Assembly: GCF_002563635.1 (NCBI RefSeq)
Contig: NZ_PDIZ01000001.1
Location: forward strand, 3,410,001 to 3,474,000
Direction of reading: 5' to 3'
Source of the DNA: Bacillus sp. es.036
GTDB taxonomy: Bacteria; Bacillota; Bacilli; Bacillales; Guptibacillaceae
DNA length: 64,000 nucleotides
Notes under the pieces: model-generated
Databases searched by the model: none
What the model was told of the DNA's origin: nothing
The model's input: the letters and a program-made list of their open reading frames with translations, nothing else
Made by a program: the position numbers and the translations under genes
Part shown: positions 27,525-34,698 of the stretch, one piece after another
Layout of the letters: the number at the start of each line of letters is the position of its first letter
Position numbering within the stretch: position 1 is the first letter of the stretch

Positions 27525-27551
27525 TTATCGGAAATTTCTTGAAAAAAGTTA
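27525..27551 (-). promoter_or_regulatory. Sigma-D promoter of flgM-flgN-flgK-flgL
   Basis: On the minus strand TAAC, 15 nt, then TCCGATAA fits the sigma-D consensus TAAA-N15-GCCGATAT with few mismatches. It lies between fliL and flgM and explains separate late expression of the block downstream. Confidence 0.7.
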
Positions 27552-27556
27552 ACCGC

Positions 27557-27988
27557 TTATTGAATTTTAAAGTCCGTGACGAGAACGCGTTCTACCTTTC
27601 CGTCATGCAGCACTTGATTCACTTCGTTTTTGATCGATTCTTCAAACGTTTTAAGACCTTCAGATCCTTTCAAATCTTCTTTTGTAAGACCGGCTAACGT
27701 TGAGATCACGATCGCTTTTAATTCGGGATTACGAACTTCAAGTTCTTTATAGCTCTTCTCATGATCAGCTAGCAAGTTCAGCTGCACAATCGCAAAATGA
27801 TCTGATGATAAATTTGTTGTGAGTGGTTCCATCGTAAAGCTTCTTGCGGCAAGCTCTTCCGCTGTTGGTTCTTTCTCTTCCTGCGCCACCACTTTTTTTA
27901 AGTCAATATCGAGAAAAAACACGGCTGCAGCAGCCCCAGCCCCGACAATACCAAGAGCTGTTAGGAAGATTATTAGAATCCGTTTCAT
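27557..27988 (-). CDS. fliL: Flagellar stator-associated protein FliL
   Basis: A protein of 143 aa with one N-terminal TM helix (about 4-26) and a periplasm-side FliL domain (MEPLTTNLSSDHFAIVQLNL; RNPELKAIVISTLAGLTKED). FliL surrounds and stabilises the stator. In B. subtilis it lies in the main operon before fliM; here it follows motB by 16 bp, so it is co-transcribed with the stator genes. Confidence 0.88.
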   Translation of the reverse strand: MKRILIIFLTALGIVGAGAAAAVFFLDIDLKKVVAQEEKEPTAEELAARSFTMEPLTTNLSSDHFAIVQLNLLADHEKSYKELEVRNPELKAIVISTLAGLTKEDLKGSEGLKTFEESIKNEVNQVLHDGKVERVLVTDFKIQ

Positions 27989-28004
27989 TCTTTCACCTCT
28001 TATT

Positions 28005-28781
28005 CTAGTTTTCTACGTTGTATGGAAGAATGAGCACTTCAACTCTGCGGTTCTTTGCCCTGCCTTCTTCCGTTTTGTTCGAATCGATCGGGCGATATTC
28101 CCCGTATCCTGTAAAACTAAATAACTTTGGATCAAGCTTCTTGTTATTCAATAGCTCTGTCATAAAATTAAGCGCGCGCTCAGAACTTAAGTGCCAATTC
28201 GATGGATACTGTGACGTTTTAATCGGGCGATCATCCGTATGACCGGTAACCGTAATCCGACGCGGTGGATCCGTAACGAGAAGATCTGAAATTTGCTTGG
28301 CCAGTGGCTTCGCATCTCCTGTTAACACGGCTTTTCCGCTTTGAAACAGCGCTGCTTCTTTTATCGTAATTAAAAGTCCTTCTTCCGTTAACTTCGTTTT
28401 TAAATAAGAGTCAAGATCTTGATCGGCGATATATTCATCAATACGACCCTGTAATTTCTGAAGCTTATTCTGATCCTGTTCCAACGCTTTTTCTTCCGGA
28501 TCGTCCTCTTGTTCCTCTTCTTTTTCAGACTCATCCGTCATGCCTACAAAGGAACCATCTTCTGGGTCGAGCATGGCAGGTTCGCCTTCTAAAATTCCGG
28601 TGCCCCCACTTAGCACTTCTTGAAAGGATTGTGTAATGGCTTCATACTTTTTTACATCAACCGTGCTTGCCGCAAAAAGAACGATAAAAAGAGCAAGTAG
28701 AAGCGTTAACATATCGGCATATGGAATGAGCCAGCTTTCGTCGACGTGATCCTCATGCTCCTCATGTCTCTTCTTACGCAT
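28005..28781 (-). CDS. motB: Stator protein MotB
   Basis: A protein of 258 aa. HVDESWLIPYADMLTLLLAL holds the ion-binding aspartate (D23) in the single TM helix. The C-terminal OmpA-like peptidoglycan-binding domain contains ITVTGHTDDRPIKTSQYPSN and GYGEYRPIDSNKTEEGRAKN. It anchors the stator to the wall. The coupling ion cannot be settled by eye, but overall similarity is to MotB rather than MotS. Its start overlaps motA by 8 bp. Confidence 0.94.
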   Translation of the reverse strand: MRKKRHEEHEDHVDESWLIPYADMLTLLLALFIVLFAASTVDVKKYEAITQSFQEVLSGGTGILEGEPAMLDPEDGSFVGMTDESEKEEEQEDDPEEKALEQDQNKLQKLQGRIDEYIADQDLDSYLKTKLTEEGLLITIKEAALFQSGKAVLTGDAKPLAKQISDLLVTDPPRRITVTGHTDDRPIKTSQYPSNWHLSSERALNFMTELLNNKKLDPKLFSFTGYGEYRPIDSNKTEEGRAKNRRVEVLILPYNVEN

Positions 28782-29589
28782 CAGCGCCTACTCCTTCTAC
28801 CTCTGATTGACTTGATTTCTTTTCAGTGTCAAGGTTTCGTTCCTTACTTGGCAAGTAGACGAGAAGCTTGTCTTCTACCATGCGGGGCGATGCGCCTGAC
28901 TGAACTGCCAGAAGACCTTCAAGCATAATCATTTTAATACGGGCCTCAGCGTTGGATTTACGCTTCAACTTATTTGCGAACGGATGCCAGAGAACGTAAC
29001 CTGTGAAAATCCCAAAAAGCGTGGCGATAAACGCCGCCGCAATCGACTTTCCAAGGAGCTCCATATCACCTAGATGACTGAGTGCTGCAACAAGACCAAC
29101 AACCGCTCCAAGAACACCGAGCGTCGGGGCATACGTACCAGCCTGAGTAAAGATCCCCGCTCCCATCCTGTGACGTTCTTTCATCGCTTCAATATCTTCT
29201 ACTAAAATTTCCTCAATCGCTTCATGTGAATGACCATCAATCACCATTTGGAAGCCACCTTTTAGAAAATCATCATCAATCTCTTCAAGATTATTTTCAA
29301 GGGAAAGGAGGCCTTCACGACGAGCAACGGTTGCCCATTCACGAAACATCGGGATTAGCTCTTTTTCGGTAAGAAGCTTCTGATTGGAGAAGATAATTTT
29401 TAATAATGTTGGGAATTTCTTAATCTCGTTAAATGGAAATGCGATAAGTAGTGCTGCCGCTGTCCCAACAAAAATAATCACGAGGGCAGCGGGATTTAAT
29501 AGAGCAGCCGGATTTGCACCTTTGAGAATTAATCCGCCAACTAGGACGAAAAAACCGAGGAGCACACCGAACAGAGATGTTTTTTCCAT
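28774..29589 (-). CDS. motA: Stator protein MotA
   Basis: A protein of 271 aa from the ATG at 29589 (MEKTSLFGVLLGFFVLVGG); a GTG at 29598 lies inside the ribosome site. Four TM helices and the MotA signature AGTYAPTLGVLGAVVGLVAA are present. LWHPFANKLKRKS matches MotA rather than MotP. It forms the pentameric ring of the proton-type stator. motA-motB-fliL follow fliS directly, an uncommon arrangement for Bacillus. Confidence 0.94.
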   Translation of the reverse strand: MEKTSLFGVLLGFFVLVGGLILKGANPAALLNPAALVIIFVGTAAALLIAFPFNEIKKFPTLLKIIFSNQKLLTEKELIPMFREWATVARREGLLSLENNLEEIDDDFLKGGFQMVIDGHSHEAIEEILVEDIEAMKERHRMGAGIFTQAGTYAPTLGVLGAVVGLVAALSHLGDMELLGKSIAAAFIATLFGIFTGYVLWHPFANKLKRKSNAEARIKMIMLEGLLAVQSGASPRMVEDKLLVYLPSKERNLDTEKKSSQSEVEGVGADA

Positions 29590-29612
29590 TGCTTTCACCC
29601 TCTTTGTTTAAC

Positions 29613-29987
29613 TTACTTCTTGGCCTGTTCCATCGCTTGCTTCCACGTATTTCGAAACTCTTCCGCAAGGCCTTCGACTTCTTTTAAAATGCTCGTATCA
29701 TTTTGAATATTCGCCGTTACAAGCTGTGAAATCATATACTCATAGAGCGCATCCATCGTTTGGGAGAGCTCCACCTCCATATTTAAGGACGAACGCAATT
29801 CATAAAGGATGTTTTGCGCTTTAATGATATTCGTGTTCTTCGCTTCCATATCGCCTTTTTCCATCGCGATATTGGACAAACGGATAAATTTGATACAGCC
29901 GTTATAGAGCATTAACGTTAATTCCTGAGGCGATGACGTTGCGACCGCATTAGTTTGATACATTTGATATGGATTTTTCATAGCCAT
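29613..29987 (-). CDS. fliS: Flagellin export chaperone FliS
   Basis: A protein of 124 aa with MKNPYQMYQTNAVATSSPQE then LTLMLYNGCIKFI, the FliS family start. FliS binds the C-terminus of flagellin and, in Bacillus, FliW competes in the same homeostatic loop. Since FliS contacts the flagellin C-terminal D0 helix, the odd flagellin tail in this window is relevant to it. AGGAGG precedes the start. Confidence 0.94.
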   Translation of the reverse strand: MAMKNPYQMYQTNAVATSSPQELTLMLYNGCIKFIRLSNIAMEKGDMEAKNTNIIKAQNILYELRSSLNMEVELSQTMDALYEYMISQLVTANIQNDTSILKEVEGLAEEFRNTWKQAMEQAKK

Positions 29988-29998
29988 AAAAATCCCTC

Positions 29999-30382
29999 CT
30001 ATTTACGCTGATCGAAAAAGGCGCCGTCCGTATATGCAGCTGTCTTTGACTTATAATTATTAGATGCTGCTTTTCCTTGCTGGAAACGTCTCATTTGATC
30101 CGAAAAAGCTGAATAAAGCTCCGACAACTTAGGTTGAATCATTTCTTCAAGAGCGCTTAGCTGTTGTAATAGTCCTTGCTCATCTTCCGTCCAATCCTTG
30201 CCTTCTGTCTCCATCGCTTCGTCTAATAGTTTAATTGTTTCCTCACGACGTGTGATCATATGATTAATACCGTCAAGCTTTTCTGTACCATCTTCATTCA
30301 TGGATGGATTGATTTCACCAAGTGATTTTGCAATTTGATTTGTCACCACATGCAGTTGATTTAACGCATCAATTCTTCTCAT
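29999..30382 (-). CDS. fliT: FliT-like flagellar chaperone
   Basis: A protein of 127 aa taken from MRRIDALNQLHVVTNQIAKS; the longer frame extends into fliD. It is predicted helical, with no catalytic motif. Position between fliD and fliS and its size suggest the FliD chaperone FliT, although order is reversed relative to fliD-fliS-fliT. Sequence similarity is not strong enough to be certain. Confidence 0.6.
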   Translation of the reverse strand: MRRIDALNQLHVVTNQIAKSLGEINPSMNEDGTEKLDGINHMITRREETIKLLDEAMETEGKDWTEDEQGLLQQLSALEEMIQPKLSELYSAFSDQMRRFQQGKAASNNYKSKTAAYTDGAFFDQRK

Positions 30383-30383
30383 T

Positions 30384-31856
30384 TTACATCCCCCCAAGTA
30401 AGTTTTGTTGTACCCATGCACTTTGCTGATTAAGTTGACTCATCGCCGTTTCAAGCGCAGAGAACTGTTTCCAATACCGATCTTCAATCGTCACGAGCTT
30501 ATCTTCCCAGTTTTCCATCTGTTCATCTAAATCTTTTAATCTCGTTGAAAGAAAGCTACTATCGACAAGCGTTCCTGGCGTACCTGCTTTTTTTCCTAGC
30601 TGATCGATCCCTTTGTTCACGGAATCGTAAAGACGATCGCCAATTCCATCTGTGCCGCTCGTAAACAGATTCATGACCTGATCTGGCTTTTGCTCCAGAG
30701 CACTTTTAAGTTTCGCTTCATCAATAAAGAGCTTGCCTCCATCCTGATAAGAACCGGTATTGATCCCAACTTGCGAAAGCATGCTAAGCTCACCTGCCGG
30801 AATTCCGCTAACCGGTGACATCCAGGCATTGCGGAGATCACTCACAATCCCTCGAACCGTCGCATCACTTTGAAGCATCCCACTCTTCGCCTTTTCTTCC
30901 CAAAGCTCAATCTCTTTCTCACTAAGGTCTTCTCTTTGTGCATCTGTGAGCGGTGGAAAATCGCGATTTCGCTTTTCAGTCAGCATCCCCTGCGCTTTAT
31001 CAATGAACTCGTTGTATTTCTCAACAAAATTCTTAATCATGTCAAAAGGAGCCTGAACATCACTTTGAACCGAAACGGTGGAAGTCCCTTTTTGAACGAA
31101 ATCAAGCTTTAGATTATTGATCGTTGTGGTATTCGTTTTCAAGTTATCAACAACAATCCCATCAAACGTCACAGAACCATACTTCCCTTGTGCAGTGTTG
31201 GCAGCGCCTCCGAGAATACGACTTTCTACCGTTGGATCACTGAATCCGAGCGAAAAGGACTCATCTCCGCCCATTGCTTTCGATGAAATGAAGAAGCGAG
31301 AGATCGTGTCATCGAAGCTTGCTCGTAAGCCAAGTGATTCACCAGTCGTACCATCTGTCGCACCGGCTATTTTTTCTGCGAGACTTTTAAATGTGTCTGA
31401 CGCAGTGATCGTAATGGAAGCCGTTTGCCCTTTGCTATTTGTAAGCTGAAGCGTCGTATCCGCTTCACCTGTTTGAAGCAATTTATCTGTTCCCTTCGCC
31501 GCACTGCCCGCTTCGTTTTGAATGGCCTGTCCAGATGTAAACTTGGCGCTTTGAGCGAGTTCGTTAACGGTAACCGAATAAGAACCTGGGACAGAGGTAG
31601 ATGTCGTTGTAGCAGTAACCGCTCCTGTGTTAGATGAAACGGTTTTAAAAGCATTGTAACCAGACTGCAACCGCATCGATGAAGCCATGCTTCGCATATC
31701 CGACATCATCGTATTTAATTCACGATAAGATTCCTTCTGCCATTCCATCGTTTGCTTCTTTTGAGACAATTTATCGAGCGGAATTCGCTCCGCCATCATG
31801 AGATCCTTTACCATCTGATCTGTATCCATCCCCGTCGCTAACCCGGAAATTCTCAT
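30384..31856 (-). CDS. fliD: Filament cap protein FliD
   Basis: A protein of 490 aa. The ATG at 31856 (MRISGLATGMDTDQMVKDLM) has GGAGG 8 nt upstream, whereas the ATG at 31862 touches the ribosome site. The C-terminal FliD_C region has VGINTGSYQDGGKLFIDEAK and the coiled end. FliD folds exported flagellin at the filament tip. A sigma-D promoter lies directly upstream. Confidence 0.93.
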   Translation of the reverse strand: MRISGLATGMDTDQMVKDLMMAERIPLDKLSQKKQTMEWQKESYRELNTMMSDMRSMASSMRLQSGYNAFKTVSSNTGAVTATTTSTSVPGSYSVTVNELAQSAKFTSGQAIQNEAGSAAKGTDKLLQTGEADTTLQLTNSKGQTASITITASDTFKSLAEKIAGATDGTTGESLGLRASFDDTISRFFISSKAMGGDESFSLGFSDPTVESRILGGAANTAQGKYGSVTFDGIVVDNLKTNTTTINNLKLDFVQKGTSTVSVQSDVQAPFDMIKNFVEKYNEFIDKAQGMLTEKRNRDFPPLTDAQREDLSEKEIELWEEKAKSGMLQSDATVRGIVSDLRNAWMSPVSGIPAGELSMLSQVGINTGSYQDGGKLFIDEAKLKSALEQKPDQVMNLFTSGTDGIGDRLYDSVNKGIDQLGKKAGTPGTLVDSSFLSTRLKDLDEQMENWEDKLVTIEDRYWKQFSALETAMSQLNQQSAWVQQNLLGGM

Positions 31857-31889
31857 GAACATCTCCTCCGTTCATACCTTCTATTGATA

Positions 31890-31916
31890 CTATCGGCAGG
31901 GGGAGTGAATTGTTTA
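31890..31916 (-). promoter_or_regulatory. Sigma-D promoter of fliD-fliT-fliS-motA-motB-fliL
   Basis: On the minus strand TAAA, exactly 15 nt, then GCCGATAG: a near-perfect sigma-D promoter. The expected start of transcription is about 25 nt before the fliD start. It separates late fliD expression from flaG, which has its own terminator just upstream. Confidence 0.85.
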
Positions 31917-31932
31917 AGGTGTAAAAAGACCT

Positions 31933-31957
31933 AAAAAGAACCCTCCACAGAGAGTTC
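31933..31957 (-). terminator. Terminator after flaG
   Basis: On the minus strand an 8-bp stem GAACTCTC/GAGGGTTC (one G-U pair), loop TGTG, followed by five T. It begins 7 bp after the flaG stop. Confidence 0.85.
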
Positions 31958-31963
31958 AACCAG

Positions 31964-32302
31964 TTAGATTTTCTGATCGACCATAAAGCCCAACAGCTCA
32001 GCCGTTGCCGCGTAGCGATCAAGGAACTTTTTTGAAGGGATTTCTTTAATGATTTCATCTGTCTTTGTGTCTATAATCTGGACGTAGTATTCGTTTAGTT
32101 TGTCGTGGAGTTGGAATTTGAGTGAGGTTTGAGATGGTTCGAGGTAGTTATTTAGGGAGTTGATGTGGTGCTCGACGATTTCTTTTGATAAAACTTTTTC
32201 TACTACCTCATGTTTTTCGACCGTCTTATTCATTTCAGTATTCTTTATTTGAGTTAATTTAGTTGGTCCAATAGGTGTGATTGAAACGTCTCTTAGTTCC
32301 AT
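31964..32302 (-). CDS. flaG: FlaG family protein
   Basis: A protein of 112 aa with a FlaG/YvyC domain in its second half (LKFQLHDKLNEYYVQIIDTK and EIIKEIPSKKFLDRYAATAE). FlaG influences filament length in some bacteria; its mechanism is unclear. GGAGAG precedes the start. It lies between the hag terminator and fliD, with no obvious sigma-D promoter of its own, so it may depend on read-through. Confidence 0.85.
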   Translation of the reverse strand: MELRDVSITPIGPTKLTQIKNTEMNKTVEKHEVVEKVLSKEIVEHHINSLNNYLEPSQTSLKFQLHDKLNEYYVQIIDTKTDEIIKEIPSKKFLDRYAATAELLGFMVDQKI

Positions 32303-32335
32303 CAGCTACTCTCCAATTCCGTATCAATTTGTTTT

Positions 32336-32367
32336 AAAAAAGGTGGCCTTCAATTGAAGACCACCTT
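32336..32367 (-). terminator. Terminator of the hag transcript
   Basis: A long hairpin on the minus strand (AAGGTGG-T-CTTCAA mirrored by TTGAAG-G-CCACCTT, one G-U pair) followed by six T. It stands 10 bp after the second flagellin stop codon, so the hag primary transcript should include the intron and the second C-terminus. Confidence 0.92.
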
Positions 32368-32376
32368 GTGAGTAAA

Positions 32377-32426
32377 TTAACGTAGAAGTTGTAGTACAGC
32401 TTGTGGCTGTTGGTTGGCTTGCTTTG
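32377..32426 (-). pseudogene. Second flagellin C-terminus downstream of the intron (3' exon or remnant)
   Basis: Read on the minus strand this encodes KQANQQPQAVLQLLR and a TAA stop, the classical flagellin end. It is homologous to the end of the complete hag gene (AQANQSSSAVLQLLR) but with different codons (for example CTACAACTTCTACGT against CTTCAGCTGCTAAGA), so it is not a recent copy. The frame stays open upstream to 32454, inside the intron's 3' part. It may be the 3' exon of hag joined by splicing, or the remnant of a lost tandem flagellin gene. Confidence 0.75.
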
Positions 32427-32746
32427 CCGCTGTTCCTTTCGGAGACAGAATAGACTATATCTTCACCTCTCGTGTTCGAAAGGGCCGGGCACTTCGAATG
32501 GCGTTTGCCACCCTACGGATTTCATCACCATAGCTTTCGCCTTAGATGGTTTATCCTAGTCGTTGAACCTTCTCCACTCTTTCGAGACAGGAGCTTGGCT
32601 GCTGATTATCCAATCTTGATTCTTTTCAACCCTTCACGCTCACCGTTTCCAGTCACGTTGTGGGGAATCAAGCTTCAGGAAGTTCCAACAATTCACCCGG
32701 TTATGCTCTTACCCGTTACCAGATAAGACGCCCTGTTCAATCAATT
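32427..32746 (-). ncRNA. Group I self-splicing intron at the 3' end of hag
   Basis: The four conserved group I core elements occur in order on the minus strand: P (AATTGTTGGAA, ending 32678-32693), Q (AATCAGCAGCCAAG, 32590-32607), R (GTTCAACGACTAGG, 32555-32568) and S (AAGATATAGTC, 32453-32463). R and S pair as P7 (GACTA with TAGTC). A P1 helix is available: TAAGAT at the hag end (32747-32752) with GTCTTA (32724-32729), including the required U-G pair, which puts the 5' splice site after the T of the hag TAA. A P9 hairpin with a GAAA loop (32430-32448) precedes the likely 3' end. About 320 nt, no homing endonuclease gene. The core is secure; both borders, especially the 3' one, are inferred. 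Confidence 0.85.
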
Positions 32747-33587
32747 ATCTTAGCAGCTGAAGCACTGCAGAAGAACTTTGATTAGCTTGAGCCAACATTG
32801 CTTGTGACGCCTGGTTAAGGATGTTGTTCTTAGTGAAGTCCATCATTTCTTTTGCCATGTCTACGTCGCGGACACGAGATTCAGCAGCAGTCAAGTTTTC
32901 AGAACTTGTGCCAAGATTATTGATAGTGTGTTCAAGTCGGTTTTGATAAGCTCCAATTTGAGAACGACCAGCACTTACGTCTTGGATAGCTGTTTCGATA
33001 GCTTGAAGAGAAGCATCAGCATCAGTGGATGTTGCAACAGATAAACCTGTCAAATCAGTTCCTACAATTTCAGTTAGGTTAATACCTTTTTTAGAAAAAT
33101 CCATAACCATTGTCTCTGTAGTGTTAGCTCCAACCTGTAGAGTTATCTGCCCATCAGTAGCAGATCCGGAAGAAGCATCAAGGAGGTTTTGCTTGTTAAA
33201 TGCAGTTCGAGTATTAATATTTCCTAGTTCTGAAGTAAGCTCATCTAATTCAGTTTGAATTGCGGCACGATCTTCACTAATGTTAGTATCATTAGTTGCC
33301 TGTACACTCAATTCACGCATACGCTGAAGAATAGAATGCGCTTCATTCAATCCACCTTCTGCTGTTTGCAATAGGCTTATTCCATCTTGAGCATTACGTG
33401 AAGCTTGATCAAGCCCACGAATTTGTGCGCGCATTTTTTCAGAAATTGAAAGCCCGGCTGCATCATCTGCTGCGTTATTGATTCTTAGTCCTGAAGAAAG
33501 TTTCTCCATGTTCTTAGATGCGTTCAATTGGTTCGCACCCATCTGATTGTACGTGTTCATTGCTGCTAAGTTGTGATTAATAATCAT
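32745..33587 (-). CDS. hag: Flagellin Hag
   Basis: A protein of 280 aa from the ATG at 33587 (MIINHNLAAMNTYNQMGANQ), which has GGAGG 11 nt upstream; 15 further codons are open but lie in the leader. N-terminal D0/D1 (SSGLRINNAADDAAGLSISE) and C-terminal D1/D0 (MLAQANQSSSAVLQLLR) are complete, with a short variable middle. The stop TAA coincides with the start of a group I intron: if splicing occurs as modelled, the frame may read on to a second flagellin C-terminus. The leader has several GGA motifs, fitting CsrA control, and a perfect sigma-D promoter. Confidence 0.95.
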   Translation of the reverse strand: MIINHNLAAMNTYNQMGANQLNASKNMEKLSSGLRINNAADDAAGLSISEKMRAQIRGLDQASRNAQDGISLLQTAEGGLNEAHSILQRMRELSVQATNDTNISEDRAAIQTELDELTSELGNINTRTAFNKQNLLDASSGSATDGQITLQVGANTTETMVMDFSKKGINLTEIVGTDLTGLSVATSTDADASLQAIETAIQDVSAGRSQIGAYQNRLEHTINNLGTSSENLTAAESRVRDVDMAKEMMDFTKNNILNQASQAMLAQANQSSSAVLQLLR

Positions 33588-33652
33588 CCCTAAATCTACC
33601 TCCATGTAATTGGTTTTATCAAGAAAATCCACATCCGTTTGGACTTCCTAAC
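33588..33652 (-). promoter_or_regulatory. hag 5' leader with GGA motifs (likely CsrA target)
   Basis: Within about 65 nt of leader the minus strand carries GGA in TAGGAAG, ACGGATG, GTGGATT and in the Shine-Dalgarno TGGAGGT. CsrA of B. subtilis represses hag by binding two GGA motifs, one at the Shine-Dalgarno site. csrA and fliW lie directly upstream in this window, which supports the same control here. Binding is inferred. Confidence 0.55.
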
Positions 33653-33659
33653 ACCACTA

Positions 33660-33686
33660 TTATCGGCAGGCATTTTAGGATGTTTA
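33660..33686 (-). promoter_or_regulatory. Sigma-D promoter of hag
   Basis: TAAA, exactly 15 nt, then GCCGATAA on the minus strand, a textbook sigma-D promoter. It starts hag transcription about 65 nt before the start codon. Confidence 0.93.
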
Positions 33687-33812
33687 ATAGTTATCTGAAA
33701 AATATTTAGAAAAACTTGGATTTATCTCAAGCTCTAGCGATAATTATCGTTTTGCTTATAATTCAGGTTAAGAAGGATACACCTTCTCGGAGGACAAAAA
33801 AGAACCTCCGTC

Positions 33813-34061
33813 TTATGACTTCGGTCCCTTTGAACTGTTACTCTTCTGAAACTCCTTCAAATCCTCCAGGCTAAACTCCTGCATCGCCGCAAGCTTATTC
33901 TCTGACTGAATGGCTTCATACACTTCTTTTCGGTGGATGGCAATGTTCTTCGGCGCTTCTACACCAAGCTTAACGGTGTCACCATCAATGCTAATAATCT
34001 TAAGTTCAATTTCATCATTAATCACAATCGATTCGCCTTTTTTACGTCCAAGTACGAGCAT
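33813..34061 (-). CDS. csrA: Translational regulator CsrA
   Basis: A protein of 82 aa beginning [20 protein letters not shown], the CsrA family start, with [20 protein letters not shown]. It binds GGA motifs in RNA; in Bacillus its main target is hag mRNA, and FliW antagonises it. The stop of fliW and start of csrA are adjacent. The 150 bp between its end and the hag promoter hold a CGGAGG/CCTCCG hairpin without a clear T-run and no gene. Confidence 0.95.
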   Translation of the reverse strand: MLVLGRKKGESIVINDEIELKIISIDGDTVKLGVEAPKNIAIHRKEVYEAIQSENKLAAMQEFSLEDLKEFQKSNSSKGPKS

Positions 34062-34511
34062 TTACTCCGCCTCCTCTGTGTTCACTTGCTTTAAGAGAGG
34101 TTCTTTGATGCCATACTCCTGTTTTAAGACAAGTTGTTTTCCAGTATGTTTTTCGGTGTTAAATATAAGCGGTGCTTTTAAATTCATTGTCGCTTCTTTT
34201 AATGAACCCTGAACAGTAAGAATGGAAAGAACGAGCGCATGGGCTGGATCGGTTAAATTAAGCTGGGCAAGCGTGCTATCGTCAAGGTTTACTTCATAAT
34301 TTGGATAAAAGGAAAACGGATCTGCGAGGAAAAAGCACAGGCCGCTTTCTTCTGTTGATTGTAAAAAGTAAAAAGGAGACTCATCATTGTCATCGGCGGG
34401 TAATAGACAGTAAGTTGTAAAGTGCTCAAGGCCAGGGATGCCACTTTCAAACGTGACGAGACGTTCTTCGGTGACGTCCATTTCTCCAAAGCGTGCAGTA
34501 TGTAATTTCAT
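34062..34511 (-). CDS. fliW: Flagellar assembly factor FliW
   Basis: A protein of 149 aa with the FliW signatures VTFESGIPGLEHFTTYCLLP, FYFLQSTEESGLCFFLADPF and TMNLKAPLIFNTEKHTGKQL. FliW binds free flagellin or CsrA, linking flagellin secretion to hag translation. It leads the fliW-csrA pair; AAAGGAG precedes the ATG. Confidence 0.95.
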   Translation of the reverse strand: MKLHTARFGEMDVTEERLVTFESGIPGLEHFTTYCLLPADDNDESPFYFLQSTEESGLCFFLADPFSFYPNYEVNLDDSTLAQLNLTDPAHALVLSILTVQGSLKEATMNLKAPLIFNTEKHTGKQLVLKQEYGIKEPLLKQVNTEEAE

Positions 34512-34544
34512 AGCGATCTCCTTTGTTGATCAGTGTGTACCTTC

Positions 34545-34573
34545 ATTATAAAGCCTATAGCGCTTTTTTCCAT
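34545..34573 (-). promoter_or_regulatory. Possible sigma-A promoter of fliW-csrA
   Basis: A perfect TATAAT (34545-34550 on minus) lies 33 nt upstream of the fliW start; the -35 (ATGGAA at 17 nt) is poor. No sigma-D consensus is visible, so fliW-csrA may be expressed independently of SigD. Confidence 0.35.
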
Positions 34574-34698
34574 GGATAATTTGTTGTCTTTTTGAAATTT
34601 CGGTAAACTTAAAGTAACAGACAACCGCTGAAAAAGCAGAATTGTGTCGAAGTTTTATTCTTAATCACATAATGATCAACATGAAAGGAGAAAGCGTC

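Noticed and set aside
28005-29589. Sodium-type MotPS stator instead of MotAB
   Set aside because: The proteins resemble MotA/MotB of B. subtilis more closely over the channel and loop motifs; ion specificity itself remains open.
32472-32726. Plus-strand ORF of 84 codons inside the intron region
   Set aside because: It lies opposite the conserved P, Q, R, S elements of the group I core, has no ribosome site and no family resemblance.
33738-33749. Perfect palindrome CGATAATTATCG between hag and csrA, considered as a Fur-like or other operator
   Set aside because: Only 12 bp, AT-rich, lacks the full 7-1-7 Fur layout and is not next to a recognisable promoter element; chance cannot be excluded.
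33787-33812. CGGAGG/CCTCCG hairpin after csrA as a terminator
   Set aside because: No T-run follows on the minus strand, so a terminator call is not supported, though it may stabilise the mRNA end.
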